Notes under the pieces: generated by a model
Told to the model about the DNA's origin: nothing
What the model saw: the letters and a program-made list of their open reading frames with translations, nothing else
Databases searched by the model: none
Position numbers and translations under genes: made by a program
NCBI RefSeq assembly: GCF_016757215.1
Contig: NZ_JAESIY010000009.1
Coordinates: 124,001 to 188,000, forward strand
Reading direction: 5' to 3'
DNA from: Fulvivirga sediminis
GTDB taxonomy: Bacteria > Bacteroidota > Bacteroidia > Cytophagales > Cyclobacteriaceae
Length of the DNA stretch: 64,000 bases
Part shown: one piece after another, positions 54,398 through 63,907 of the stretch
How positions within the stretch are numbered: position 1 is the stretch's first letter
How the letters are laid out: every line of letters begins with the position of its first letter

Positions 54398-54913
54398 CTA
54401 ATTTGATAAATACCTTTCCAGCAGTACTGCTCTATGATGGGCCTCATGCCCAACAATTATATAACCAATGGTATTGACTGACATTAAATTTCCATTACAC
54501 ATATTCTCTCGGTGTAGCATCGTTTCACTGAAACTACTGAACAAATCAATAGTGGATGCTCTAACATTATTATATTCTTCAATAATTCTATAAAGCTTTC
54601 TGTTTTCCACATTAGCTTCCTCAGCATAATCATTCTCCTCAAAACCAGGCAAAGGAGTTTTATCATTTCTGGCTATGGCTAGTGACCGATATGCAAAAAT
54701 TCGTTCAGTATCAATCATATGTGCCACCACCTGTTTGATAGACCACTTACCGGGCTGATAGCAATACCCTGCGGAAACCTCAGGAATAGATTTCAGCAGA
54801 TCCAGAGTAATATTGCCATGATTAATAAGTGCCGGGATAAGTTCTTCCTCCTCAATTCCTTTAATATATCCCTGATAAAATTCAGGAACTAAATCTAACG
54901 TTGGTTTTGGCAT
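54398..54913 (-). CDS. DinB-family protein
   Basis: Protein of 171 residues of the DinB/YfiT-like four-helix family. The metal-binding histidines are visible as KQVVAHMIDTERIFAYR (H65) and VGHEAHHRAVLLERYL near the C-terminus. Members often act as thiol-dependent enzymes or have unknown roles. It starts 8 bp after the T-tract of the redoxin gene's terminator and ends 19 bp before the PBP4-like gene begins. Confidence 0.85.
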   Translation of the reverse strand: MPKPTLDLVPEFYQGYIKGIEEEELIPALINHGNITLDLLKSIPEVSAGYCYQPGKWSIKQVVAHMIDTERIFAYRSLAIARNDKTPLPGFEENDYAEEANVENRKLYRIIEEYNNVRASTIDLFSSFSETMLHRENMCNGNLMSVNTIGYIIVGHEAHHRAVLLERYLSN

Positions 54914-54915
54914 AA

Positions 54916-54957
54916 ATAAAAAAGCTTTGCTTTATACGTAAAGATAAAGCAAAGCTT
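54916..54957 (-). terminator. strong rho-independent terminator
   Basis: AAGCTTTGCTTTAT (54922-54935) and ATAAAGCAAAGCTT (54944-54957) form a perfect 14-bp stem with an 8-nt loop. On the minus strand TTTTTTATTTATG follows, running into the DinB start. It ends the two thioredoxin-fold genes' transcript. Confidence 0.9.
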
Positions 54958-54979
54958 GATTAAAGCAATAATTAACTAT

Positions 54980-55591
54980 TTAAGCTTCTTTCCATTTAAT
55001 AGTGCACCCAATAGCTTTAGTCTTATCAGGTGTAGGATTATTTCCTTTTAATAGTGCGTTTACAGCATCTTCCACATAAGTCTTAGTTACTGCACTGGCA
55101 TCTCTGGAATTATTATCTATAGCTCCTATATAAGCTACTTTAAAATCTGCTCCTGATTTCTTCAATACAAATACATGCGGAGTATTAGTAGCACCAAAAC
55201 TTCTAGCTACCTCTTGCTGCAGGTCTTGCACATACGTATGCTGGTATTTATTCTTTTCTGCATACTTTACCATTTCATCAAAACTATCACCAGGCTGCCT
55301 TCCTGGGTCATTAGAGTTTACGGCCAACACAGGGAATCCTTTATCAGCAAACTTATCATGTAATTCCTTTATTCTTTCTTTATAAGCTTTAGATACAGGG
55401 CAAGTATTGCAATCAAAAACCAAAATGATTCCTTTTTCATTTTTATAATCATCAAGTGATATCATTTCACCTGAAACACTTTTCAGCTCAAAGTTATCGA
55501 CTATATCACCTACAGTGTACCCCTTCTCTTCTATGGATTTTCCAGCAAAGAGGGTTAAAAAGCATAACAACAGCATTAGATTTGTTTTCAT
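54980..55591 (-). CDS. redoxin-family thiol protein
   Basis: Thioredoxin-fold protein of 203 residues with a signal peptide (about 1-17). The redox motif C61-N-T-C64-P lies in FDCNTCPVSKAY, and FPVLAVNSNDPGRQPGDSF and TPHVFVLKK fit peroxiredoxin/AhpC-TSA-like proteins. It likely acts as a periplasmic thiol reductase or peroxidase-like protein. It lies 13 bp after the TlpA-like gene, suggesting a paired redox role. Confidence 0.87.
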   Translation of the reverse strand: MKTNLMLLLCFLTLFAGKSIEEKGYTVGDIVDNFELKSVSGEMISLDDYKNEKGIILVFDCNTCPVSKAYKERIKELHDKFADKGFPVLAVNSNDPGRQPGDSFDEMVKYAEKNKYQHTYVQDLQQEVARSFGATNTPHVFVLKKSGADFKVAYIGAIDNNSRDASAVTKTYVEDAVNALLKGNNPTPDKTKAIGCTIKWKEA

Positions 55592-55604
55592 AATTGTATT
55601 AAGG

Positions 55605-56078
55605 TTAGTTTGATACCTGGTCTATATACCTTTCTAAGGCTCCATCTTTTATTTCGCCCTCTACAAAAAGCCTTTTACCCGTTTTGGGATGGATGATTAA
55701 TGTGGCAGGTATAGCTCCTGACCAGCTACTATCTACCTTATCGATCCATGAGTTATAATCTATCTCATCTAGAAGTATAACGTTTAAATCTTTATAATTA
55801 TTAGTACTAACAAATTGATTTACCTTATCGAGATTATCCGCATAATCGAGACTTACTAAGTGTACCTCAATATGCCCTCCTTCTGCTAAGTTTTTAAACA
55901 GCGGTAGTTCTTTTACACATGGCTTACACCAAGTAGCCCAAAAATTTATAACTCGCACCTCATCCCCTGGTTGACCGATGATAGAACCTAGTCGATCATA
56001 CTTTACTAAAGGTACATCTTGAGCTTTCAAGTATACCGGACCCAATAAAAATGTTAAAAGAATTCCTAATTTTTTCAT
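55605..56078 (-). CDS. TlpA/ResA-like thiol-disulfide oxidoreductase
   Basis: Thioredoxin-like protein of 157 residues from ATG 56078. This start is chosen because it begins the signal peptide MKKLGILLTFLL (cut near KAQ). The active site is C51-K-P-C54 in NFWATWCKPCVKELP, the TlpA signature. A cis-proline region follows in GAIPATLIIHP. It probably reduces envelope disulfides. It is divergent from nothing: upstream is a 570-bp gene-free region. Confidence 0.9.
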   Translation of the reverse strand: MKKLGILLTFLLGPVYLKAQDVPLVKYDRLGSIIGQPGDEVRVINFWATWCKPCVKELPLFKNLAEGGHIEVHLVSLDYADNLDKVNQFVSTNNYKDLNVILLDEIDYNSWIDKVDSSWSGAIPATLIIHPKTGKRLFVEGEIKDGALERYIDQVSN

Positions 56079-56339
56079 GCCCATCAATTTACATCTTTCC
56101 GAGCTAAAAAGTAAAATATTCACCAAAACGAAAATTGAACTATTCTAATATTTCAAAATTTAATACACTGTTAAAGCATTTCATATGTCAAAATTACAAG
56201 TAACATAGCGTTAAAATGACCATAACTTGAAGATAATACGAAAAAAACCTTACAGGAGAGCCTATAAAGATTACCCGAGTAAAAGATTTTTCTACCATTA
56301 AGCAGCTATAAAACCGAATAATATAGTGTAATATTTGCT

Positions 56340-56640
56340 AAAAAAAGTATAATCTAATTAACAAATTGGAGGAGGTAAATTATACAAAATAAAGAATTAC
56401 AGAAATCAAAGAAAACTTTTCCACAATTTAAGGAAGTTATCCACAATGGATTTCAAGATTAACATAATTAACTATAAATCAACACGTTAACCGACATGCA
56501 TTTAACGTTCACTTTGTGGACAACTAAACACAGGATTTCCAGGGGATGCGAAACTAAACAAATAAACAAAGAATTCGACCATTATATTTCGAAAGAAAAA
56601 ATGTTTTTTTTCACTGCGGTTAATGTAAGATCATCCGATC
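56340..56640. other. DnaA-box cluster, candidate replication origin
   Basis: The gene-free stretch 56079-56647 (569 bp) is AT-rich and contains TTTTCCACA (56417-56425, plus), the consensus DnaA box TTATCCACA (56437-56445, plus) and TTGTCCACA (56515-56523, minus). The first two are exactly 20 bp apart. An inverted repeat ACGTTAA/TTAACGT (56484-56508) lies between boxes two and three. AT-only stretches flank on both sides. DnaA binds such boxes at oriC. No dnaA or dnaN is nearby, which is common in Bacteroidota. Confidence 0.5.
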
Positions 56641-56647
56641 AAAATTT

Positions 56648-58435
56648 TTACTCCTGATTGTGGTGGATAAGCTTCTTTCTATAAGTGTTAAATATCCTGG
56701 ACTTAGATAAAAAGCCTACGTATTTACCATTATCTATAACTGGAAGATTCCATGCTCCAGAAAGCTCAAACTTACTCATTACAGATTGCATATTTTCATG
56801 AGAGCTAATATAAGCAGGCGGGCTATGCATATAAGTCTTTACAATTGTATCCCTCTGCTTTTCTGCATCGAACATAATATTTCTAATATCATCCAGCGTA
56901 ACAACACCTAACAACTCCTGATGCTCATTCACTACAGGAAATATGTTTCTTTTCGAGATTCTAACCAAGTCTACTAATTCGCCCAAAGTGGCATTTGGAT
57001 GAATCTTAAGAAGATCTTTCTCAATAATTTTATTCAGATCTATCAAGCTTAATACTTGTCGATCTTTATCATACTGTATAAGATCCCCACTCTCAATAAG
57101 GTGCTTAGTATATAATGAGTGCTTCTCAAAAAATGAACTAGTACTAAAAGATATCGCAGAAACGAGCATTAACGGAACAAATAACTCATACCCACTAGTA
57201 ATTTCTGCTATAAGGAATATAGCTGTGAGCGGAGCATGTAAAACACCACTCATTACACCGCACATACCTACCAGGGTAAAGTTACTAGTACTTACGTTTA
57301 CATTTCCCCAAGTGATTACATTCAGCATCGAAGCAAAAAGATAACCGGTAACACCTCCTAAAAACAGAGATGGCGCAAAAATACCTCCACTACCTCCAGA
57401 GCCTATGGTTAAGGCAGAAGCTATTGGTTTCACTAGTATTACGCTTATCATAAAGATAAACACCATCCATATATTACTGATCTCTGAAAAGAATAGGCTG
57501 GTATCTAGAATATTCATCTGATTACCTGCCAATAACGATTTGATAGTATTATATCCTTCACCGTAAATTGGAGGGAAAAAGAAAATTATCACTCCTAGTA
57601 ACACTCCTCCAATTAATCCACGTCCCATATAGTTTTTTGCTTTCTTAATTAGGCTCTCAACTTTATAGGTTGTTCGGGTAAAGTATACTGAGACCAAACC
57701 ACTTATCATTCCTAATAAAATATAGTACGGGGTATCCGATGCCTTAAAACTATCTACCAGTTTAAATGAAAACAGGACATCGTCTCCTAATAATGTAATG
57801 GAAACTAAGGTGCCAGACACAGAAGCTATAAGCAATGGTATAAACATGCCTATAGTAACATCAGCTAGAATAACCTCCATGCTAAATATTACGCCTGCTA
57901 CAGGAGAATTAAATATGGCGGATATAGCACCCGCGGCTCCACATCCGATAAGCAAAGTTCTCTTTTTGGCATTCAAGTGCACAAAGCGCCCTACATTAGA
58001 TCCAATGGCAGATCCTGTAGTAACTATAGGACCCTCTAACCCTACAGATCCCCCGAAACCTACAGTAATAGCACTAGTAATCATTCGGGAAAACATCTTA
58101 CTACGCTTGATTATGCTTCCATTTTTAGAAATATCATAAAGGATCTGGGTAATACCATGCCCTATTTTCTCTTTAATAATATATCGGGAAAGAATAACGG
58201 TAAGAAGAATACCAATTAATGGGAAACCTATATAAAAATAATTTTCATATTCTTTATTAAAGTTACCCGTGAGCTGATGCTGTATAAAATGTACCGATTC
58301 CTTAAGGGTAACGGCCGCCGAGCCCGCAATCAGACCAGTGACTCCAGCCAGAATAAGAATGAAATTCCTGTTACTGACATGTTTAATCCTCCACACTAAA
58401 AATTTCACCAACGGACTCTCGTGTTTCACATTCAA
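56648..58435 (-). CDS. ClC-type chloride channel/transporter with CBS pair
   Basis: Membrane protein of 595 residues with about 11 membrane helices (25-430) and two C-terminal CBS domains (about 470-585). ClC motifs are GHGIT (92-96, the place of the anion-selectivity loop), GLEGP with the gating glutamate E134 and GSGGSGGIFAPSLFLGG (about 340-356). CBS domains often bind nucleotides and gate transport. Whether it is a channel or a proton/chloride antiporter is not readable here. A -7 box lies at 58456-58464. Confidence 0.93.
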   Translation of the reverse strand: MNVKHESPLVKFLVWRIKHVSNRNFILILAGVTGLIAGSAAVTLKESVHFIQHQLTGNFNKEYENYFYIGFPLIGILLTVILSRYIIKEKIGHGITQILYDISKNGSIIKRSKMFSRMITSAITVGFGGSVGLEGPIVTTGSAIGSNVGRFVHLNAKKRTLLIGCGAAGAISAIFNSPVAGVIFSMEVILADVTIGMFIPLLIASVSGTLVSITLLGDDVLFSFKLVDSFKASDTPYYILLGMISGLVSVYFTRTTYKVESLIKKAKNYMGRGLIGGVLLGVIIFFFPPIYGEGYNTIKSLLAGNQMNILDTSLFFSEISNIWMVFIFMISVILVKPIASALTIGSGGSGGIFAPSLFLGGVTGYLFASMLNVITWGNVNVSTSNFTLVGMCGVMSGVLHAPLTAIFLIAEITSGYELFVPLMLVSAISFSTSSFFEKHSLYTKHLIESGDLIQYDKDRQVLSLIDLNKIIEKDLLKIHPNATLGELVDLVRISKRNIFPVVNEHQELLGVVTLDDIRNIMFDAEKQRDTIVKTYMHSPPAYISSHENMQSVMSKFELSGAWNLPVIDNGKYVGFLSKSRIFNTYRKKLIHHNQE

Positions 58436-58455
58436 AACGCTTCATTAATTGAACT

Positions 58456-58464
58456 GCAAAGTTA
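58456..58464 (-). promoter_or_regulatory. candidate -7 box for the ClC gene
   Basis: Minus strand TAACTTTGC fits TAnnTTTG and ends 20 nt before the ClC ATG. A T-rich stretch about 20 nt further up is a weak -33 candidate. Confidence 0.5.
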
Positions 58465-58578
58465 GAACAATAGCATACAAACTATAAAAATAAGCTATGA
58501 ATTTGACAGCTTTTCCTACATCTAACCAAAACTGATTGTACATGTTAATACAATCTATGTATTATTGTTACCAGCATT

Positions 58579-58971
58579 ATGAAAGAATTCACACAAATAA
58601 AAGAGAACTGCCTGTATATCAGAGATTTGAATAAGGCAAAAAATTTCTATCATCACAAGCTTGGCTTGCCAATTATTCATCATAAAGAGGATAAACATAT
58701 TTTCTTCAAAGTAGGTACATCTGTGCTTCTATGTTTCAATCCTGATGACAGTAAATTAAAAACCTCCCCTCCTCCTCATTTCGCTGAAGGAAATCAGCAT
58801 TTTGCGTTTGAAGTAAACCAAAATGACTATCAGGCTGTAAAAAACAAAATGCTAAATTTAGGAATCACTATTATTGATACTATGGTATGGGGAGAAGGCC
58901 AGGAATCATTTTATTTCCATGACCCTGAAAATAATATTCTGGAAGTAGTTCCTACAGGTGTTTGGAATTAG
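58579..58971 (+). CDS. VOC-family (glyoxalase-like) protein
   Basis: Protein of 130 residues with the vicinal-oxygen-chelate fold. Halves begin with KENCLYIRDLNKAKNFYHHKLGLP and HFAFEVNQNDYQAVKNKM, and the end FYFHDPENNILEVV carries the typical metal-binding glutamate. Substrates vary widely in the family (glyoxalase, dioxygenase, resistance proteins); no choice is supported. Its 3' end overlaps the convergent 95-residue gene by 20 bp. Confidence 0.88.
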   Translation: MKEFTQIKENCLYIRDLNKAKNFYHHKLGLPIIHHKEDKHIFFKVGTSVLLCFNPDDSKLKTSPPPHFAEGNQHFAFEVNQNDYQAVKNKMLNLGITIIDTMVWGEGQESFYFHDPENNILEVVPTGVWN

Positions 58972-59239
58972 TCAAGGCTAGTCTATTTAACTTCCCGGCT
59001 CTATTAGAAACCTCACTTTGAGTGTTTTGAGGCTCGACCGGCGAAGTACTTGTGAATATTTTTTCGAACCAAGATTTGTAATGCTTATACAAAATGCAAT
59101 CTCTAATCAAGCCTTCTGGTGTTAATATCTTAAACACTACTTCACGATTTACCCAATTTTGAATAGCTTCCTGTTGTTCTTCAGGAAGATCAGATACTCT
59201 TATGTATTCTATTCCTTTAAAAGTAGTTGATTCAATCAT
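58952..59239 (-). CDS. 95-residue hypothetical protein
   Basis: Unrecognised protein. The first 60 residues have a compact pattern (GIEYIRVSDLPEEQQEAIQNWVNRE, ILTPEGLIRDCILYKHYKSWFEKIF) with acidic and aromatic residues, followed by a polar tail. A reading frame of this length with normal codon use on the minus strand is plausible, and the overlap with the convergent VOC gene is only 20 bp. Function cannot be guessed. Confidence 0.5.
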   Translation of the reverse strand: MIESTTFKGIEYIRVSDLPEEQQEAIQNWVNREVVFKILTPEGLIRDCILYKHYKSWFEKIFTSTSPVEPQNTQSEVSNRAGKLNRLALTNSKHL

Positions 59240-59455
59240 CCTTCTGCCTTATTATAATGCAATTTAAAAATCTAATTACCTAAAAATAAACCACTTCAAA
59301 TGGTGAAAAACAAAACAGTCCTCAAACAACTCTATTACCCTGGACAGCTCCACGAATCTAGCAAGAAAGTTTTTATTAAGCATTATTTCAATCTATCAAT
59401 ATGACAGATATCAATAAATCTCGTTAAGTGACAGCTTCGGCGGTTGAAGATTTTA

Positions 59456-60178
59456 CTAACCTCTAAATAAATTGTATCTCAAAATACAATATATTGCCTT
59501 TAATCCATCTCTCCAATTAATCTTCTTTCCTTCTGCATAGGTTCTTCCGTAATATGAAATACCTACCTCATATATACGTATACCTGCAACCCGAGAGATT
59601 TTTGCCGTCACTTCCGGCTCAAAGCCAAATCGCTTTTCGTTAAGAACTAAACCTTGAACAAGTGAAGTATCAAATAGTTTATAGCATGTTTCCATATCTG
59701 TGAGATTAAGGTTTGTAAACATGTTGGAGAGGAATGTGAGAAATTTATTCCCAATAGAATGCCAGAAAAAAAGTATACGATGGGGGTTTCCACCTAAAAA
59801 TCTGCTCCCATACACCACATCTGCTACACCATTCACTATAGGCTTAAGCAAATCATTATATTCCTCAGGGTCATACTCAAGATCTGCATCTTGTATTACG
59901 AGGTACTCTCCGGTAGCCTCTTTTATACCTCTGTGCAGGGCTGCTCCTTTTCCCATATTTTTTTCCTGAGAATAGTATTCTATTAGCAGTTCTGGATGCT
60001 CATTAATGTATTCGTAAATAAGCTCTTCACTATTATCTTCTGAAGCATCATTAACAATTACTACTTCTTTTTCAATATTGTTTATAAGAACTACCGTTCT
60101 TACCTTATCCAGAATTCGATTGATAGTTTTTGCCTCATTATACACAGGTATAATTATAGACAATTTGGATATACTCAT
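59456..60178 (-). CDS. GT2-family glycosyltransferase (DPM/DPG synthase-like)
   Basis: Glycosyltransferase of 240 residues with a GT-A fold. [15 protein letters not shown] and [10 protein letters not shown] bind the nucleotide, and D97-A-D99 ([11 protein letters not shown]) is the metal motif. Similar proteins transfer mannose or glucose to polyprenyl phosphate, making donors for GT39-like membrane enzymes. The ATG overlaps the stop of the GT39-like gene by one base (TAATG), supporting exactly such a pair. Confidence 0.9.
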   Translation of the reverse strand: MSISKLSIIIPVYNEAKTINRILDKVRTVVLINNIEKEVVIVNDASEDNSEELIYEYINEHPELLIEYYSQEKNMGKGAALHRGIKEATGEYLVIQDADLEYDPEEYNDLLKPIVNGVADVVYGSRFLGGNPHRILFFWHSIGNKFLTFLSNMFTNLNLTDMETCYKLFDTSLVQGLVLNEKRFGFEPEVTAKISRVAGIRIYEVGISYYGRTYAEGKKINWRDGLKAIYCILRYNLFRG

Positions 60179-61710
60179 TAGCGCTTAAACTTTAACAAAT
60201 AGGTATCAGGATTTGGAAGATGATGAATTCGCTGAAATCTTTCCGGGTGTTTTCTGACAGCTGGCAGTAAATATCTAAATGTATTTCCGTACACCTGATC
60301 AATTACCACATAATCCACTTCTCTTTCTTCCAGATCTTTAATTAACTCTTCCGGATCCTGTGCAAATTTATACCTTGAAGTATAAGTATCCGAATACAAA
60401 TAAAACAACACTGGCTTACCACAGCTGACAGTCACTTTCTCTTTTACATTTCTTTTGAGCCAGGTTCCCATGGCAAAATAATTTTTCCAAGCGGGAGAAT
60501 ATTCCTTCTTAGCCTGATCATGAATTTTATTTACAGGTGAAAAAGCAAACAACACAAAAACGCACAAATAGACAGGCGATAATACTTTCTTTTTACCTAG
60601 TGCTGTATAAAGCTTTTTCACCAATTCATAAATTCCATTTAACAAGACAAATAATAATAACGGAGCCAGCGGCACAATAAATCTTACGCCAATCCACACA
60701 TCTGGCCATATCATAAGAATGGCAAAATTGCCTAATAAATAACCGGCAATAAGCCATCTGAATTTTGGCAAAGACCAAATGCCATAAATCATGACACCTA
60801 ATAAAACCAAGCCTAAAAACCATTCCCCTCCGGTAGCTTCTCCACCGTAGGTGGGTTCCTTTATAGGAAAAATAGCGCTTGGTATCTCCCAAGTGATATA
60901 TCTACCGAAATTAGTGAAGAATCTATCTACAAAATCACCAAAACCTGCCTGACCTAATGCAGGCTGATAAGGGTTAATCATGGTAAGCTGCTTCATGTAA
61001 GAGCTGCCACCAAGATTTTGGCCCCTTATAAACCAAGGTAAAAAGCCTACTACAAAGCTCATGAAATATGTAGTGGCATATTTCCAGTTTTTCTTAAAAA
61101 GAAAAAACAATACATATCCACCTAGGATAGCCACCCCTAAAGAACGAATATAATAGGCAAACACCATTGTGAGAATTGATCCGACCAAAGCAGGGCTCTT
61201 CAATGTCCATTTATCAAAATCTACCTGTATAAAAAAGTATAATGAAAGCATGCTCATAAAGAAAAATGGCACCTCTGACATCATAATACTGCCATAAAAA
61301 AGCAAATGTGCATTAAGTACTGATAAGAGAGTTATAGTAAAACTAAAAGCTTTGTTTTCAGTAATTCTTAGTAGCACCTCGAAAAGCAACCACAAACCAG
61401 CCATGAGCAAAAGTCCATTAAAGACCTTTATAAAAGTAATATCTTTACTAATAAGCATAATTACGCTTATTATAGCAGGATAGCCTGGAGGAAAATGATT
61501 ATTTGGATTATGACTGTTACTGGAAATACTCACATACCCTTCTCCTTGAGAGAGCGCCTTACCCAACATATAATAAGAAGCATTGTCGCCTAGCATAGCC
61601 ACCTTGCTATCAAAGGTATAAGCATAGGCTATTATAAATGTTAATGCCAAAATACAGAGGTAAATTAGCTTTGCGTTATTCTTCTTGGTTTCAGGGGTTG
61701 ATTGATTCAT
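60178..61710 (-). CDS. ArnT/PMT-like membrane glycosyltransferase
   Basis: Protein of 510 residues from ATG 61710; the upstream in-frame extension has no membrane-protein character and is discarded. It has about 10-12 hydrophobic helices with GT39-like features: an acidic residue in the first loop ([22 protein letters not shown]) and [11 protein letters not shown]. Such enzymes move sugar from a polyprenyl carrier to lipid A or proteins at the outer face of the inner membrane. It is translationally coupled to the GT2 gene that may make its donor. Confidence 0.83.
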   Translation of the reverse strand: MNQSTPETKKNNAKLIYLCILALTFIIAYAYTFDSKVAMLGDNASYYMLGKALSQGEGYVSISSNSHNPNNHFPPGYPAIISVIMLISKDITFIKVFNGLLLMAGLWLLFEVLLRITENKAFSFTITLLSVLNAHLLFYGSIMMSEVPFFFMSMLSLYFFIQVDFDKWTLKSPALVGSILTMVFAYYIRSLGVAILGGYVLFFLFKKNWKYATTYFMSFVVGFLPWFIRGQNLGGSSYMKQLTMINPYQPALGQAGFGDFVDRFFTNFGRYITWEIPSAIFPIKEPTYGGEATGGEWFLGLVLLGVMIYGIWSLPKFRWLIAGYLLGNFAILMIWPDVWIGVRFIVPLAPLLLFVLLNGIYELVKKLYTALGKKKVLSPVYLCVFVLFAFSPVNKIHDQAKKEYSPAWKNYFAMGTWLKRNVKEKVTVSCGKPVLFYLYSDTYTSRYKFAQDPEELIKDLEEREVDYVVIDQVYGNTFRYLLPAVRKHPERFQRIHHLPNPDTYLLKFKR

Positions 61711-61856
61711 AAATACAGTTTGCCAGGGTAAATATAAAGATTTGTGAAGTAAGCAAAATAATCTATCTTCAATAGACAAAATAATTTCTAAATTAACAGT
61801 ATTCCAAAAGTGTATCAAACTACTCTGATTTGCAACGCTGAATTATTAATTATTTA

Positions 61857-62756
61857 ATGAATTTTATAAAATACATCACATGCCTAGCCCTGCTATCCAC
61901 GTTAGTTGCATGTAAAAAGCAGGGAAAGAGTTCTGAATTCACTAAAGTTTCTTCCCAATTTAGAGAATATTGGTATTCTGGCAAAGCTGAAGTAGCTACT
62001 TATAAACTCCATCAATCTCGCTATGGGGAAGAAAGAAAAGGCAATGCTACTTTAATTTTTGTAACAGAACCTTTTTCTAGATATAGGCAAGTAAAGCTGG
62101 ATCAACCTGAAAATACCGGCAATGATAAGGTGTCAATAATGAAGCTCAACTTCATTAAAAAATTTAATACTGGCATTTATCCTTACTCACTTCTACTATC
62201 TGCCTTTAGCCCTATTAAATTAGAGAAAGACAGCTCAACCTTGAAATTAACTATGAGTGGACAAGAGTGGTGTGGCCAGGTATTTACTCAAATGAACCTC
62301 AAGCATAACCAATATCGCGTACAGTCTTACTCCTATTTCGAATCAGAAGGGGATGAAAGTTTTGAGCTGGATAAAGCGATTCTTGAAGATGAAATTTGGA
62401 ACCGTATTAGAATTGATTACCACTCTTTACCTATAGGTAAGTTTGAAATGATTCCTGGTTTGTTTTATGCCAGGCTGCTACACCAACCAGTTATGGCCCT
62501 GCCAGTAAAGGCCACCTTAACCTCCTCGGATAGCACGTTAAATTACCTTATCAAATATAAAGACCGCTCATTGTCAATTAATTTCAGTAAGGAATTTCCG
62601 CATAGAATAAATTATTGGGAAGAGACGTTTATAAATTTGAAAGGTGAAAAAGTAAGCACTTCTGCCACGTTTGATCGAATGCTACATATTGATTATTGGA
62701 GTAAAAACAGCAATAAATACGAATACCTAAGAGACTCACTACATTTAACTTTCTAA
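61857..62756 (+). CDS. lipoprotein of unknown function
   Basis: Protein of 299 residues with a lipobox at C19 (TLVAC). The body opens FREYWYSGKAEVATYKLHQSRYGE and continues with IFVTEPFSRYRQVK, a pattern I recall from a Bacteroidota lipoprotein family sometimes misnamed Maf. No catalytic residues are visible. It lies 5 bp before the PLP enzyme gene, so they are co-transcribed. Confidence 0.7.
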   Translation: MNFIKYITCLALLSTLVACKKQGKSSEFTKVSSQFREYWYSGKAEVATYKLHQSRYGEERKGNATLIFVTEPFSRYRQVKLDQPENTGNDKVSIMKLNFIKKFNTGIYPYSLLLSAFSPIKLEKDSSTLKLTMSGQEWCGQVFTQMNLKHNQYRVQSYSYFESEGDESFELDKAILEDEIWNRIRIDYHSLPIGKFEMIPGLFYARLLHQPVMALPVKATLTSSDSTLNYLIKYKDRSLSINFSKEFPHRINYWEETFINLKGEKVSTSATFDRMLHIDYWSKNSNKYEYLRDSLHLTF

Positions 62757-62761
62757 AAAAC

Positions 62762-63907
62762 ATGTTTGAAGCTGCACTTAAAGAATTTCAAATACCGGAA
62801 AACCAAACTTACCTAAACTGTGCCTACATGTCACCTCTTGTGAAATCTGTGGAAGAAGCTGGCATGCAAGGTATGATTAAGAAAAGAAATCCTGGCATAA
62901 TCACTACCAATGATTTTTTTGAAGAAGGAGATTTATTGAGGGAAGAGTTTGCAAAGCTCATAGGAGCTGATGAATCTAAAAGGATAGCCATAATTCCATC
63001 TGCCAGCTATGGTTTAGCTACAGTAGCTAGAAATATAAAGCTATTAAAAGGAGATAACATAGTAATGGCTGCTGAGCAATTTCCGAGTAACTATTATAGT
63101 TGGCAAAAGGCCTGTGACCAGCATGAAGCGGAAATGAGAATAATCAAAAGGCCGTCTTCAACTCATGATAGTTGGAATGAAAACATTCTCCACGCTATTG
63201 ACAGCGAAACCAAAGCTGTAGCTCTGCCTCATGCTTACTGGGCTGATGGATATTTGTTTGACTTAAAGAAGATCAGAGATAAAACACGACAAGTAGGGGC
63301 TCTGCTCATAATTGATGGAACACAATCAGTAGGAGCGTTGCCTTTCAAGATACAAGAAATTCAGCCTGATGCACTTATCTGTGCTGGTTATAAGTGGCTT
63401 TTTGGTCCTTACAGTATTGGGCTTGCATATTTTGGTAGTTACTTCGATGAGGGAGAGCCTATAGAAGAAAACTGGATAAACCGAGACAAAAGTGAAGATT
63501 TTGCTGGGCTCGTAAACTATAAATCAGATTATCAACCATATGCTATTAGGTATGATGTAGGTGAACACAGTAACTTTATCCTTGTGCCTATGATGCTACA
63601 GGCACTGAAACTAATAAACAGCTGGGACCCAAAAAATATTCAAGCACACTGCGCTAACATATCTGAACATGCATTATCTAAACTAGAAGGAAGCTCATTC
63701 TTTGTTGACAAGGCTTCTGAAAGATCTGCTCATCTCTTTGGTATAAAATTTAAACACCCTATAGACAGTAACTTGCTCATGGATAAATTAAAAGCAGAGA
63801 AAATAAGCGTGTCACTTCGTGGTAATTCTATCAGGGTTTCGCCTCATATTTATAACACCACAGAAGACATAGAAAAGCTGATAAATATTCTGCTTCAACT
63901 TAAATGA
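62762..63907 (+). CDS. class V aminotransferase-fold PLP enzyme
   Basis: PLP-dependent enzyme of 381 residues. The cofactor aspartate is D185 (IIDGTQSVGAL) and the Schiff-base lysine K211 in CAGYKWLFGPYSIG. The N-terminus YLNCAYMSPL is typical of class V members related to kynureninase and isopenicillin epimerase. Substrate is unknown. It differs from the enzyme at 39091. The stop overlaps the end of a minus-strand gene by 8 bp. Confidence 0.87.
   Translation: MFEAALKEFQIPENQTYLNCAYMSPLVKSVEEAGMQGMIKKRNPGIITTNDFFEEGDLLREEFAKLIGADESKRIAIIPSASYGLATVARNIKLLKGDNIVMAAEQFPSNYYSWQKACDQHEAEMRIIKRPSSTHDSWNENILHAIDSETKAVALPHAYWADGYLFDLKKIRDKTRQVGALLIIDGTQSVGALPFKIQEIQPDALICAGYKWLFGPYSIGLAYFGSYFDEGEPIEENWINRDKSEDFAGLVNYKSDYQPYAIRYDVGEHSNFILVPMMLQALKLINSWDPKNIQAHCANISEHALSKLEGSSFFVDKASERSAHLFGIKFKHPIDSNLLMDKLKAEKISVSLRGNSIRVSPHIYNTTEDIEKLINILLQLK

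Noticed and set aside
56368-56376. A perfect Shine-Dalgarno-like GGAGGAGGT in the gene-free region
   Set aside because: No start codon or reading frame of use follows; the downstream frame stops within a few codons. Bacteroidota rarely use such sites. It may be chance or part of the origin-like region.
57798-58139. 113-residue plus reading frame
   Set aside because: Antisense to the ClC membrane helices; hydrophobic shadow pattern only.
61711-61818. N-terminal extension of the GT39-like protein
   Set aside because: The extra 36 residues have no membrane-protein start character; ATG 61710 begins a normal polar N-terminus.
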